DNA of 64,000 nucleotides from the NCBI RefSeq assembly GCF_024707125.1, contig NZ_JANQAH010000011.1, positions 992,001 through 1,056,000 on the forward strand, written 5' to 3'. The translations under genes and the position numbers were made by a program. Below the pieces are notes generated by a model that had not been told where the DNA came from, searched no databases, and saw only the letters and a program-made list of their open reading frames with translations. Source of the stretch: Devosia sp. Lineage in GTDB: Bacteria > Pseudomonadota > Alphaproteobacteria > Rhizobiales > Devosiaceae. Numbering within the stretch: position 1 is the first letter of the stretch; each line of letters starts with the position of its first letter. Of this stretch, positions 27,045 to 34,583 are shown piece by piece.

Positions 27045-27548
27045 ATGGCCATTGCGTCCCGCGCCCCCCTCGACAAGCTCGCCGCCGGCGCCGCTTTCCT
27101 CCTCGGCTTTGCCGCCATCGCTGCGGCGCTTGGCAGCCAGTATATTGGCGGCCTCTACCCGTGCGAGCTTTGCCTCGAACAGCGCATGGCCTACTATTGG
27201 GGCCTGCCGCTGCTGGCGCTGATCCTGGCGCTCTGGAACCGCCTGCCCCTGCCGGTCTGGTATCTGGGCATGGTCATCGTGTCAGGCATTTTCGCCTGGG
27301 GCACCTATATGGGCTCCTACCACGCCGGCGTCGAATGGGGTTTCTGGCCCGGCCCCACCGCCTGCACCGGCGTCGGCGACAGCTTCAGCTTCGACCAGCT
27401 CAACAGCATGACGCCCGTCATCGGCTGCGACGTCGTCCAATTCCGTTTCCTGGGACTTTCGCTCGCGGGCTATAACGCGCTGATTTCGCTGGCTATTGTC
27501 GCGCTACTGGTCGGGGCGATCGTGTTTCAGGCGAAGCGGAAGCGCTAG
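27045..27548 (+). CDS. dsbB: Disulfide bond formation protein B
   Basis: A 167-residue inner-membrane protein with four membrane helices that reoxidises DsbA with quinone. The first redox pair is in GGLYPCELCLEQRMAYYW, and the second pair is the two cysteines flanking TGVGDSFSFDQLNSMTPVIG. The ATG at 27045 gives a normal length; an open frame further upstream belongs to the previous gene's shadow. Its stop overlaps the stop of convergent parE by 4 nt. Confidence 0.92.
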   Translation: MAIASRAPLDKLAAGAAFLLGFAAIAAALGSQYIGGLYPCELCLEQRMAYYWGLPLLALILALWNRLPLPVWYLGMVIVSGIFAWGTYMGSYHAGVEWGFWPGPTACTGVGDSFSFDQLNSMTPVIGCDVVQFRFLGLSLAGYNALISLAIVALLVGAIVFQAKRKR

Positions 27549-27835
27549 TCGAGAAGTTCGTCCAGATTTCGGGCGGACGAGATTATTCTGACGATGTGCA
27601 CGACCCCAGCGCCGACATCGTAAATGATCGAATAACTGCCGTATGGCCTACGCCTTACGCCACGTTTTCCGTATCGCGGAAGTGTGGCGTATCGCTCTGG
27701 TTGGTCGGCCAGCTCCATGCAGGCACGTGTCAACTCCTCAGAAAAGCTGATCGCTCTAGCAGGATTGTCGGCACTTATGAAACGAGTGATACTCAACAAG
27801 TCTTTTCGAGCATCAGGCGAAAAGCTTAGCCGCAT
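27545..27835 (-). CDS. parE: RelE/ParE family toxin
   Basis: A 96-residue toxin, with LSFSPDARKDLLSITRFISADNPARAISFSEEL, the PRYGKRGVRRRPYGSYSIIYDV strand region and VHIVRIISSARNLDELL. ParE toxins inhibit gyrase; RelE relatives cut mRNA on ribosomes. The ParD-type antitoxin beside it and the R-x-Y and I-x-R-I pattern favour ParE. The ATG shares one base with the antitoxin's TGA (TGATG). It is convergent and overlapping with dsbB. Confidence 0.88.
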   Translation of the reverse strand: MRLSFSPDARKDLLSITRFISADNPARAISFSEELTRACMELADQPERYATLPRYGKRGVRRRPYGSYSIIYDVGAGVVHIVRIISSARNLDELLD

Positions 27836-28098
27836 CAGGAAGCTTTCTTCTGAGCAATCTCCGCGACCAACTGCCGTAGCTCAGCAAACACCTCTTCCGC
27901 CGGAATAGTACGCCCAGCATCGATATCATCGAGACCAGACTGTATCATCGCGTCCAGCTCCCGCAACCGCGCCTCGCGCTCCTGCACCAGTCGCACGCCT
28001 TCGCGCAAAACTTCGCTCTTTGAATTATACCGCCCGTTCTCGACGAGATCGTTCACGACCTTTTCGAGCGTCGCGCCCAAATCCGCACTGATCGCCAT
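27835..28098 (-). CDS. parD: ParD-type ribbon-helix-helix antitoxin
   Basis: An 87-residue antitoxin from the ATG at 28098 (MAISADLGATLEKVVNDLVENGRYNSKSEVLREGVRLVQERE). The strand and NGRYNSKSEVLREGVRLV form the RHH DNA-binding fold, and the C-terminal helix (ARLRELDAMIQSGLDDIDAGRTIPAEEVFAEL) is the toxin-binding arm. AGGAGGTGGCGAT gives a perfect ribosome-binding site; a longer frame to 28149 has none. It should autorepress through the palindrome at 28121-28141. Confidence 0.9.
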   Translation of the reverse strand: MAISADLGATLEKVVNDLVENGRYNSKSEVLREGVRLVQEREARLRELDAMIQSGLDDIDAGRTIPAEEVFAELRQLVAEIAQKKAS

Positions 28099-28120
28099 AT
28101 CGCCACCTCCTGCAAAGTTC

Positions 28121-28141
28121 ATCCAATAATAGTTATTGGAT
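28121..28141. promoter_or_regulatory. 21-bp ParD operator candidate
   Basis: A perfect palindrome with core CCAATAATAGTTATTGG, extended by two more pairs on each side, 23 bp upstream of parD. It overlaps the -10 of the candidate parDE promoter. Confidence 0.7.
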
Positions 28142-28154
28142 AGCCTCACAGCAA
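28126..28154 (-). promoter_or_regulatory. Candidate parDE promoter
   Basis: On the minus strand TTGCTG (28154-28149), 17 nt, TATTAT (28131-28126). The -10 lies inside the palindrome, as expected for an autoregulated toxin-antitoxin operon. Confidence 0.6.
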
Positions 28155-28175
28155 GTCAGGATTGCTACGTACAGA

Positions 28176-28733
28176 TCACGGCTCCAGCTCGATGTCCCAA
28201 TAGAGATAGTCGAGCCAGCTCTTGTGCAGGTGGTTGGGCGGAAAAGCACGGCCATTGTTGTGCAGGTCATGCACGGTCGGCGCGAACGGGGCCTGATGCG
28301 GGAACATTTTTATCTCGCTCGGCATCCGGTTCGCCTTGCGCAGATTGCACGGCGCACAGGCCGCGACGACATTTTCCCAGGTCGTCAAACCGCCCTTCGA
28401 GCGCGGAATGACGTGATCAAACGTCAGATCATCGCGCGAGCCACAATATTGGCATTGGAAGCGATCGCGGAGAAAAACGTTGAAGCGGGTAAAGGCCGGA
28501 TGCCGCGCCGGCTTCACATAATCTTTCAGCGAAACCACGCTCGGCAGCCGCATTTCGAAGCTGGGCGAATGGATCACTGTGTCGTAGTGCGAAACGATGT
28601 TCACCCTCTCGAGGAACACCGCCTTGATCGCGTCCTGCCACGACCATAACGACAAGGGATAATAGCTGAGAGGCCGGAAATCGGCGTTCAGCACGAGAGC
28701 GGGACAGGCCTCAGGCGACACATGGATGGTCAC
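28176..28733 (-). CDS. HNH endonuclease
   Basis: A 185-residue protein. The central domain FQCQYCGSRDDLTFDHVIPRSKGGLTTWENVVAACAPCNLRKANR has two CxxC zinc pairs and the H-N-H residues (DHVIP, N of ENVV, and the final loop). The N-terminal PALVLNADFRPLSYYPLSLWSWQDAIKAVFLERVNIV is typical of a widely conserved housekeeping HNH group rather than a phage or restriction enzyme. Its substrate is unknown. It is preceded by a terminator-free gap of 90 nt. Confidence 0.9.
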   Translation of the reverse strand: MTIHVSPEACPALVLNADFRPLSYYPLSLWSWQDAIKAVFLERVNIVSHYDTVIHSPSFEMRLPSVVSLKDYVKPARHPAFTRFNVFLRDRFQCQYCGSRDDLTFDHVIPRSKGGLTTWENVVAACAPCNLRKANRMPSEIKMFPHQAPFAPTVHDLHNNGRAFPPNHLHKSWLDYLYWDIELEP

Positions 28734-28822
28734 GAGAGTCTCCCGGAACGGGAATCTGTTAAGTCCATAGCCCCTTTATAGTAAGCCCTTTGTGTCAGGG
28801 CTGTGAAGCGGGGATGAAGGAC

Positions 28823-29476
28823 TTATTTCGCCGCGACGCGTCCGATAAAATCGGCAGCAAAACCCAGCCCATCCGGGGCAATGCCATGCCCCACGCCGCG
28901 GCTCACATGATAGCTGACCTCAAAGCCCGCCTCATCAAGCAAAGCGTTCGCTTCGCTCGAAAGATTGGGATCGACGACATCGTCGAGATCGCCATGCACA
29001 AGGCAGAGCGGCGGCTTTGCCAGCGCATCGCCACCAAATCCCTCCGGCGGCAAAAAGGCGCCAGAAAATCCAATGACGCCCATGAGCTTTTCGGGCAGCC
29101 CCGTACCAACATGCAGCGCCATCATCGCGCCCTGGCTGAAGCCGGCGAGGATCGTCCGCTCCGGCGTGATTCCCGTCTGCGCCCAAAGGTCCCGCAAAAA
29201 TCCTTCGAGCACCGGCCGCGCCTCGATGACGCCCGTCTGCCGGCTCGCCAGCCGATCGCCGGTCCAGTCTATCGGAAACCACTGAAACCCGCCCATTTCC
29301 GTACCGATCGGCGCATTGGGCGAGACGAACAGCGCGCCGGGAAGGAGGTGCCGCCAATGCGGCGCCAGCCCGATGAGATCATTGCCGTCGCTGCCATAGC
29401 CATGGAGCAGAACCACCGCAGCATCGGGCGCTTGCCCATTGGCTGGCGGCATCATCGGCCCCGAAAGCTTGGTCAC
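28823..29476 (-). CDS. Alpha/beta hydrolase (carboxylesterase/phospholipase type)
   Basis: About 217 residues from a GTG at 29476 that overlaps the upstream stop (GTGA). Catalytic elements are GFSQGAMMAL (nucleophile Ser), HGDLDDVVDP (Asp) and GVGHGI (His), with the oxyanion HGYGSDGND. This fits the YpfH/AroD-like esterase group that acts on short acyl esters or lysophospholipids; the substrate is unknown. A longer frame upstream (to 29557) lies inside the glycosylase gene and is rejected. Confidence 0.85.
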   Translation of the reverse strand: MTKLSGPMMPPANGQAPDAAVVLLHGYGSDGNDLIGLAPHWRHLLPGALFVSPNAPIGTEMGGFQWFPIDWTGDRLASRQTGVIEARPVLEGFLRDLWAQTGITPERTILAGFSQGAMMALHVGTGLPEKLMGVIGFSGAFLPPEGFGGDALAKPPLCLVHGDLDDVVDPNLSSEANALLDEAGFEVSYHVSRGVGHGIAPDGLGFAADFIGRVAAK

Positions 29477-30150
29477 AGCAAAATCCCTTCCTTGTCGCGC
29501 AGAATGGCGAAATAGCGCCAGAACAGCAGCGCAGCGGCCGACCGATGCGGCGACCAACTTTGTGCAAGGCCGATCATCTCCTTGATCGTCGGACGCTCGT
29601 CAAGGCCAAGCCCATGATGCGCGGCTTTGAGCAAGGCCAGGTCCCCGGCAGGGAAAATATCGGGGTGCGCCGCACAAAAGAGCAGATAGACCTCGGCGGT
29701 CCAGGGCCCGATCCCTTTCAGCGCCACCAGCGCCTTGATCGCCTCTTCGGCCGGCAGGCCATCAACCTCCGCAAAATTGAGATCCCCCGCCTCAACTGCC
29801 TCGGCAATCGTCCGCACCGCCAGAAATTTCCCGCGCGAAAACCCCGCGCTGCGCACCGTCTCTTCGTCGAGCAAGAGGTAAGACTGAGTCTCCAGCGATC
29901 CCGGCAGTTTTTCAAACCGCCCCCAGATCGCCGCCGCGCTCTGTACCGAAAGCTGCTGCCCGCAGATCACCTTGGCCATGCCGGCAAATCCCTTGGGATT
30001 GACCCGCGGCAATACCGACCCAACCCGCTCCCGCATCGGCAGCAATTGCGGCACCATGGCAATCAGATGGTCGAGATGCACCGCGACGCCCTCGGCCGTA
30101 TCGATCCGCGGTGACGCCCCCGGCGCAAAAGTGCTAGTCGTCAAAGTCAT
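29473..30150 (-). CDS. DNA-3-methyladenine glycosylase (AlkA-type HhH-GPD)
   Basis: About 225 residues with an HhH-GPD fold: KVICGQQLSVQSAAAIWGRF, the hairpin LVALKGIGPWTAEVYLLF, and the catalytic Asp in IFPAGDLALLKAAHHG, ending in WSPHRSAAALLFWRYF. It removes alkylated purines in base-excision repair. I place the start at ATG 30150 (MTLTTSTFAPG). That ATG overlaps the start codon of gluQRS on the other strand (see findings), and there is no Shine-Dalgarno. It is coupled by 4 nt to the downstream hydrolase gene. Confidence 0.85.
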   Translation of the reverse strand: MTLTTSTFAPGASPRIDTAEGVAVHLDHLIAMVPQLLPMRERVGSVLPRVNPKGFAGMAKVICGQQLSVQSAAAIWGRFEKLPGSLETQSYLLLDEETVRSAGFSRGKFLAVRTIAEAVEAGDLNFAEVDGLPAEEAIKALVALKGIGPWTAEVYLLFCAAHPDIFPAGDLALLKAAHHGLGLDERPTIKEMIGLAQSWSPHRSAAALLFWRYFAILRDKEGILL

Positions 30151-30997
30151 GTCCAAAAAACCAATTCTTCGTTTCGCCCCGAGCCCCAATGGGCGCCTGC
30201 ATCTCGGCCACGCGCTTTCTGCACTCGTGACCTGGCAGGCCGCCGAAATTTTCGGCGGCACGGTGCTTTTGCGCATCGAAGACATCGACATCACGCGCTG
30301 TAAACCCGAATTTGCCGAAGCCATTTTCGAGAACCTCAAATGGCTCGGCCTATCCTGGCCCGAACCGGTGATGATTCAGTCCGAGCGTTTCGAAGTCTAC
30401 GCCAAAACCGCCAATCGCCTGCGCCAGCGCGATCTCATCTATCCCTGCTTCTGCTCCCGCTCCGACATCGCATCCAAGGCCGAGGATACCGACCCCGACG
30501 GCGCGCCCATCTATCCCGGCACCTGCAAGCACCTCTCCAATGCCGAGCGCATCGAGCGGCTCGAACGCGGCGACCCCGTCCAGTTCCGTCTCCACACCGA
30601 CCGCGCCATTGAAGAGGCCGGTATGCTGACCTTTACGGTCATCGGCCCGACCCTGCGCGATCGCCCGCAAATCCGCTACGCCCGCCCCCAGCGCTGGGGC
30701 GATGTGGTGCTGCAGCGCAAGGACATCGGCACCAGCTATCACCTCAGCGTCGTCGTCGACGATGCGGCACAAGAGGTGACCCACATCACCCGCGGCCGCG
30801 ATATGGAAGCGGCAACCGACATCCACGTCCTTCTCCAAATGCTGCTGGGTTTTCCGACGCCCATCTACCACTTCCACCGCCTTCTCCTCGGCGACGACGG
30901 CCAGAAACTGGCCAAATCCAAAAACAGCAAAACCCTCGCCGATTTGCGCAGCGAGGGTTGGACTGCCGATGATGTGCGAAGGGCGGTTGGTTTCTAG
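30149..30997 (+). CDS. gluQ: tRNA glutamyl-Q(34) synthetase GluQRS
   Basis: A 282-residue paralogue of the catalytic core of glutamyl-tRNA synthetase, lacking the anticodon-binding domain. It glutamylates queuosine 34 of tRNA(Asp). It has FAPSPNGRLHLGHALSA (HIGH-type), cysteines in YPCFCSRSD and YPGTCKH for zinc, and LAKSKNSKTL as the KMSKS counterpart. ATG 30149 is the homology-supported start; a GTG at 30131 in the same frame is an alternative. Neither has a clear ribosome-binding site. Confidence 0.92.
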   Translation: MSKKPILRFAPSPNGRLHLGHALSALVTWQAAEIFGGTVLLRIEDIDITRCKPEFAEAIFENLKWLGLSWPEPVMIQSERFEVYAKTANRLRQRDLIYPCFCSRSDIASKAEDTDPDGAPIYPGTCKHLSNAERIERLERGDPVQFRLHTDRAIEEAGMLTFTVIGPTLRDRPQIRYARPQRWGDVVLQRKDIGTSYHLSVVVDDAAQEVTHITRGRDMEAATDIHVLLQMLLGFPTPIYHFHRLLLGDDGQKLAKSKNSKTLADLRSEGWTADDVRRAVGF

Positions 30998-31002
30998 AAA
31001 GG

Positions 31003-31076
31003 CCCCTCACCCGCCGGCTTCGCCGTCGACCTCTCCCCCCCAAGGGAGAGGTCGGCCGAAGGCCGGGTGAGAGGGC
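31003..31076. repeat. Cloverleaf-like repeat family D
   Basis: Outer arms CCCTCACCCG and CGGGTGAGAGGG, central stem ACCTCTCCC/GGGAGAGGT, and two small side hairpins (CGGCTTCGCCG and GGCCGAAGGCC). It lies between convergent gluQRS and the epimerase gene. Confidence 0.8.
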
Positions 31077-31087
31077 CTTGTTTTGGG

Positions 31088-32038
31088 CTAAGCCGCCAGC
31101 TTCTTCGCCCCCATCAACTCCTCCACCGTCGCCGCCACCGCCTCCTCAAAAGGCGTCCCGAAATCCGCTCCCAAAATCCCATCGAGCCGCGGATCGACCA
31201 GCTCCATCTCATTGAGCCACAGATACCGCATGCGGTAGATATCCCGCATGATCGGGTTGAACAGCCCCACCGCCCGGATCATCCACCATTGCAGCGGCGA
31301 CACCGCAACCTTGCCCGGCAATGCAGACTGGATCGCCCCCATCATCTGTCCATGCGACACCCAGTGCCCGGCAAAATGGAAGTTTTCGTACCTTCCGAGC
31401 GTAGCCCGCTTCTCGGCCAGCACTGCAAAGGCATGCGCAAGATCGGGCAGATAGGCCCAGCTATGGCGCAGTTTCAGGTCGCCCATGTGGTAGAGTTTTC
31501 CCTTGGCGATATCCATCATCATCGCCGCCTCGAACCATTCCCCGCGATTGCCCGGCCCGAAGAAATCGCCACCGCGCAAAATGATCGTCTGGAATTTCCC
31601 CGCCGCAGACGCCTCGCGCAGCAGCGTCTCAAGCCGGATGCGGATCTCCCCACGCGGCGCCTCGGCACTCTGCCGCGTCGCCGGCGAAATGGTCCGGTCC
31701 CCAGCCCGATAATTGTAGATCGTCCCCGGAAACAGCAGCGTCTTGCCGCTATTATCAAGCGCATCGATCACCACCTGCAACTGCTTTTCCGAGCGGCCAT
31801 TGCCCCACTGATGATAGGGCAGGTGCAGCGCATGCACGACCAAATCGGCATCCGCAATCGCCGCCCGCACCACCGCGACATCATCGGCATCACCGGCGAC
31901 AAATGTCGTGCCGCTGACCGGCTTGCGGTTCGTCCGCCCCAGCCCCGTCACGCTCCAGCCCGCATCGCGGAAGGCGATCATCGCCGCATTGCCGATATGG
32001 CCGTTGCTGCCCAGAACCGTCACTTTACCCTTGGTCAT
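31088..32038 (-). CDS. NAD-dependent epimerase/dehydratase-like protein (extended SDR)
   Basis: About 316 residues from ATG 32038 with AAGGAG in front. The Rossmann fold begins KVTVLGSNGHIGNAAMIAF (GxxGxxG), followed by DADLVVHALHLPYHQWG and TLLFPGTIYNYRAGD, where Y-x-x-x-K is imperfect (YNYRAGD), so catalysis may differ. The C-terminal region has LRGGDFFGPGN and LPDLAHAFAV. Its substrate is unknown. It is divergent from a LysR gene that probably controls it. Confidence 0.85.
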   Translation of the reverse strand: MTKGKVTVLGSNGHIGNAAMIAFRDAGWSVTGLGRTNRKPVSGTTFVAGDADDVAVVRAAIADADLVVHALHLPYHQWGNGRSEKQLQVVIDALDNSGKTLLFPGTIYNYRAGDRTISPATRQSAEAPRGEIRIRLETLLREASAAGKFQTIILRGGDFFGPGNRGEWFEAAMMMDIAKGKLYHMGDLKLRHSWAYLPDLAHAFAVLAEKRATLGRYENFHFAGHWVSHGQMMGAIQSALPGKVAVSPLQWWMIRAVGLFNPIMRDIYRMRYLWLNEMELVDPRLDGILGADFGTPFEEAVAATVEELMGAKKLAA

Positions 32039-32126
32039 TCTGCGTCTCCTTGACTTGCTGGAGACCAAAATGCCCGCTACAGATTTTTATAGCGATTGGC
32101 CAAATTTCGAGATTTGATATTCAATC

Positions 32127-33017
32127 ATGAATAGAGAGCCTGATTGGTCCCTGTGGCGCAGTTTCGCCGGTGTCATCGAGCATGGCTCGCTTTCCGCCGC
32201 CGCCCGCGCCCTCAATTCGAGCCAGCCCACCATCGGCCGCCATATCGAGCTGCTTGAATCCCAACTCGGCCTGCAGCTCTTCGAGCGCAGCCTTTCGGGC
32301 CTCAAGCCGAATAGCACGGCCCTCAAACTCTATGGCCCCATAGCGCAGGCGCAGACGGCGGTTGCCGAGGCCAATATGATGGCCGAGGGCGCCCAGGACG
32401 ACACCGGCGGCACAGTGCGCATCACCGCCAGCGCCATGATCTCAAACTACGTGCTGCCCGAAATCCTGGTCCCCATCCGCGCCCTCCATCCGCGCATTGC
32501 GCTCGAAATCGTCCCCTCGGATTCAGCCGAAAACATCCTCATGCGCGAGGCCGATATCGCCATCCGCATGTTCCGCCCCACTCAGCTCGAACTGGTCACA
32601 AAACACCTCGGCGACATCGACCTCGTTCCCGCCGCCCACGAACGCTACCTCGCCCGCCGCGGCCGCCCCACGACGCTCGCCGAGCTCTGGCAGCACGACC
32701 TTCTCGGCTTCGACCGCTCCAGCGCCATCGTCACCCATGCGCGAAAACTTGGCTTTTCGCTCAATCGCGAAAATTTCGTTATCCGCTCCGACGACCAGCC
32801 GCACCTTTGGGAATTGCTGCGCGCCGGCCTCGGCATCGGCTTTGCCCAGGCCAATCTCGTGCGCCGTACGCCGGGCCTTGTCGCCCTGCCCATCGACATC
32901 GCCATCCCGCCTTTGCCGATCTGGCTGACGACGCACAGGGAATTGTACACCTCCCACCGCATCCGCGCCGTTTATGATGCCTTGGCGAGTGGCCTTCTCG
33001 CCTATATTGAAAGCTGA
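32127..33017 (+). CDS. LysR family transcriptional regulator
   Basis: A 296-residue LysR regulator: N-terminal winged HTH (WRSFAGVIEHGSLSAAARALNSSQPTIGRHIELLESQLGLQLFERSLSGLKP) and a periplasmic-binding-like effector domain (VRITASAMISNYVLPEIL, IALEIVPSDSAENILMREADIAIRM). It is divergent from the epimerase gene by 88 nt, the usual arrangement of a LysR protein and its target. It belongs to the AaeR/CrgA-like subgroup by feel only. The 88-nt gap contains no operator I can identify with confidence. Confidence 0.92.
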   Translation: MNREPDWSLWRSFAGVIEHGSLSAAARALNSSQPTIGRHIELLESQLGLQLFERSLSGLKPNSTALKLYGPIAQAQTAVAEANMMAEGAQDDTGGTVRITASAMISNYVLPEILVPIRALHPRIALEIVPSDSAENILMREADIAIRMFRPTQLELVTKHLGDIDLVPAAHERYLARRGRPTTLAELWQHDLLGFDRSSAIVTHARKLGFSLNRENFVIRSDDQPHLWELLRAGLGIGFAQANLVRRTPGLVALPIDIAIPPLPIWLTTHRELYTSHRIRAVYDALASGLLAYIES

Positions 33018-33038
33018 ACCGGCAAGGAGGCCAAACCC

Positions 33039-33239
33039 ATGCAAACTCTTCTCAATATCGGCATCGCGCTGGCCCTGCTGTTCGTCATCGTCGTCCTCGG
33101 CATGGGCCTGTGGAACATGACCAAGGGTGGCTCGGCCAATACCAGCCAGCGCCTCATGCGCCTGCGCGTCATGGGCCAGGCCGTCGCCATTCTGCTGCTG
33201 ATCGGCGCGCTGTTCTTCTTCGGCGGCGGCCGCGGCTGA
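33039..33239 (+). CDS. HIG1-domain twin-transmembrane protein
   Basis: A 66-residue protein with two membrane helices. Between them the loop reads SQRLMRLRVMGQA, a perfect match to the HIG1 signature Q-x3-R-x-R-x3-Q. Mitochondrial HIG1/Rcf1 proteins assist respiratory supercomplexes and cytochrome c oxidase, and alphaproteobacterial homologues are thought to be their ancestors. AAGGAGG lies 9 nt before the ATG. It follows LysR by 21 nt in the same direction and is followed by a rhomboid gene. Confidence 0.85.
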   Translation: MQTLLNIGIALALLFVIVVLGMGLWNMTKGGSANTSQRLMRLRVMGQAVAILLLIGALFFFGGGRG

Positions 33240-33304
33240 TCGCTGTCGACCTTGCCGCTCGGCGGCAAAAGTGCTGACGTCTGCCCGGCCCAAGGAGAAA
33301 AGCC

Positions 33305-33988
33305 CTGTTCCTGCCCCTGCATGACGTCAATCCGCATCGCCATGTCAGATTTCCCTACGTCACCTATGGGCTGATCGCGCTCAATATTTTGGTCTTCCTC
33401 GTCCAGGCGACGCTCCCGCCGGCCGCCTTCGATGAAGCAACGATCTATTTCGGCATGATCCCCATCGTGGTGCGCGATATCTATCCCGCCCCGCTCCCCT
33501 GGCTGCCGGACTGGGCAACGCTGGTCACCTATGCCTTCCTCCATGCCGATTGGCTGCATCTTCTTTCGAACATGCTGTTCCTCTGGGTTTTTGGCGACAA
33601 TATCGAAGACGCCATGGGCCATCTGCGCTTCCTCGTCTTCTACCTCGCCTGCGCCGTGCTCGCCGCCCTGGCCCATCTCGCCTTCAATCTCGATGGCAAT
33701 GGGCCGCTAATCGGCGCCTCCGGGGCCGTGGCCGGCGTCATGGGCGCCTATATCCTCCTCTTCCCCCACGCCCGCGTCTTCGTCCTCGCGCGCATCGTCA
33801 TCCCCATTCCCCTGCCGGTTCCGGCCTTCTGGATGCTGGGCTTTTGGGTCCTTACCCAGCTCTTCTATCTCGTCATCGGCTCGCAAGAATCCGTCGCCTG
33901 GTGGGCCCATATCGGCGGCTTCGTCGCGGGTGTCATACTCGCCGCGCTGATGCGCCGCCGCGACGTTATGCTGTGGGGCGGCCGCTAG
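33305..33988 (+). CDS. Rhomboid family intramembrane serine protease, apparent CTG start
   Basis: About 227 residues, six membrane helices. The catalytic Ser is in GASGAVAGVMGAY and the catalytic His in WWAHIGGFVAG; the HADWLHLLSNMLFLWVFGDN region is typical. The conserved N-terminus FLPLHDVNPHRHVRFPYVTYGLIALN is present in frame, but no ATG, GTG or TTG precedes it. The codon before FLPLHD is CTG at 33305, with AAGGAG exactly 7 nt upstream. The first standard start in frame (33389) would delete the first helix. I therefore infer CTG initiation. Confidence 0.85.
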   Translation: MFLPLHDVNPHRHVRFPYVTYGLIALNILVFLVQATLPPAAFDEATIYFGMIPIVVRDIYPAPLPWLPDWATLVTYAFLHADWLHLLSNMLFLWVFGDNIEDAMGHLRFLVFYLACAVLAALAHLAFNLDGNGPLIGASGAVAGVMGAYILLFPHARVFVLARIVIPIPLPVPAFWMLGFWVLTQLFYLVIGSQESVAWWAHIGGFVAGVILAALMRRRDVMLWGGR

Positions 33989-34065
33989 AACCAGACGGAC
34001 AGAGTTTCTTTACCCTGACCTGCTAGGCTTCTGCCGTCTCGTAGTATTGCGTAGGGAAGACCAGC

Positions 34066-34248
34066 ATGGACACCGATCTCGCCTCCAGCCTGATGGCGGC
34101 CCGCACCGCGCAGACGCAGCAATCGGTCCAGATCGCGATCTTCAAGAAATCGCACGATATGCAGACCCAGCTTCTCGATATGCTGCTGCAGCCTGCCCAG
34201 GCGGCTCTTCCACCGGGCCAGGGCACGCAGGTCGACAAGACCGCCTGA
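34066..34248 (+). CDS. Small YjfB-like putative motility protein
   Basis: A 60-residue protein MDTDLASSLMAARTAQTQQSVQIAIFKKSHDMQTQLLDMLLQ with the LASxL...Q...V..A..KK..DMQ pattern of the YjfB putative-motility family. AGGGAAGACC precedes the ATG. No flagellar or chemotaxis genes are in the window, so the motility link rests on the family name only. It is followed closely by a second small frame. Confidence 0.65.
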   Translation: MDTDLASSLMAARTAQTQQSVQIAIFKKSHDMQTQLLDMLLQPAQAALPPGQGTQVDKTA

Positions 34249-34258
34249 GATTTTCCCG

Positions 34259-34462
34259 ATGAGCAATGCCCTTGGGTCAAGCACATCGGTCATGATCAAC
34301 CGCATCGCCACCCGCGAAGGCGCCTCGGCCAACACGCTCTTGGCGCAGGTCGCAAAGATGCGCGGCGAAATGGCGCTCACGCAAAGCAAGGCAGAGCCCG
34401 AAGCCCTGCCTGCTATTGTGCGCAATCCCGTAAACGGGGCGGAAGTCGACCTCTTGGTCTAA
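34259..34462 (+). CDS. Hypothetical small protein after the YjfB-like gene
   Basis: A 67-residue frame beginning MSNALGSSTSVMINRIATREGASANTLLAQVAKMRGEM and ending VRNPVNGAEVDLLV. It lies 10 nt after the YjfB-like stop and could be coupled to it. It has no ribosome-binding site of its own and no family I recognise. It is soluble-looking and largely helical. The codon choice resembles its neighbours. Confidence 0.45.
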   Translation: MSNALGSSTSVMINRIATREGASANTLLAQVAKMRGEMALTQSKAEPEALPAIVRNPVNGAEVDLLV

Positions 34463-34473
34463 GGCCCTCGGAT

Positions 34474-34558
34474 CGTCACCCTCGGGCTTGACCCGAGGGC
34501 TCTGCATTTATTGCGCCATCGCCAAGTGAAGTGTCCTCGGGTCAAGCCCGAGGATGAT
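34474..34558. repeat. Dispersed repeat family B, inverted orientation
   Basis: CGTCACCCTCGGGCTTGACC on the left and CTCGGGTCAAGCCCGAGGAT on the right. The loop contains CAAGTGAAGTGTCC, the reverse complement of the loop of the other copies, so this copy is inserted in the opposite direction. Confidence 0.85.
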
Positions 34559-34583
34559 GTGTGGTGAGTTGGCCGATGACCCT

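Noticed and set aside
34047-34462. Open frame antisense to the two small genes at 34066 and 34259
   Set aside because: It overlaps the YjfB-like gene, lacks a ribosome-binding site and shows no recognisable domain.
34474-34558. Possible terminator between convergent small-protein and tlpA genes
   Set aside because: The hairpins belong to dispersed family B and no T-run follows on either strand.
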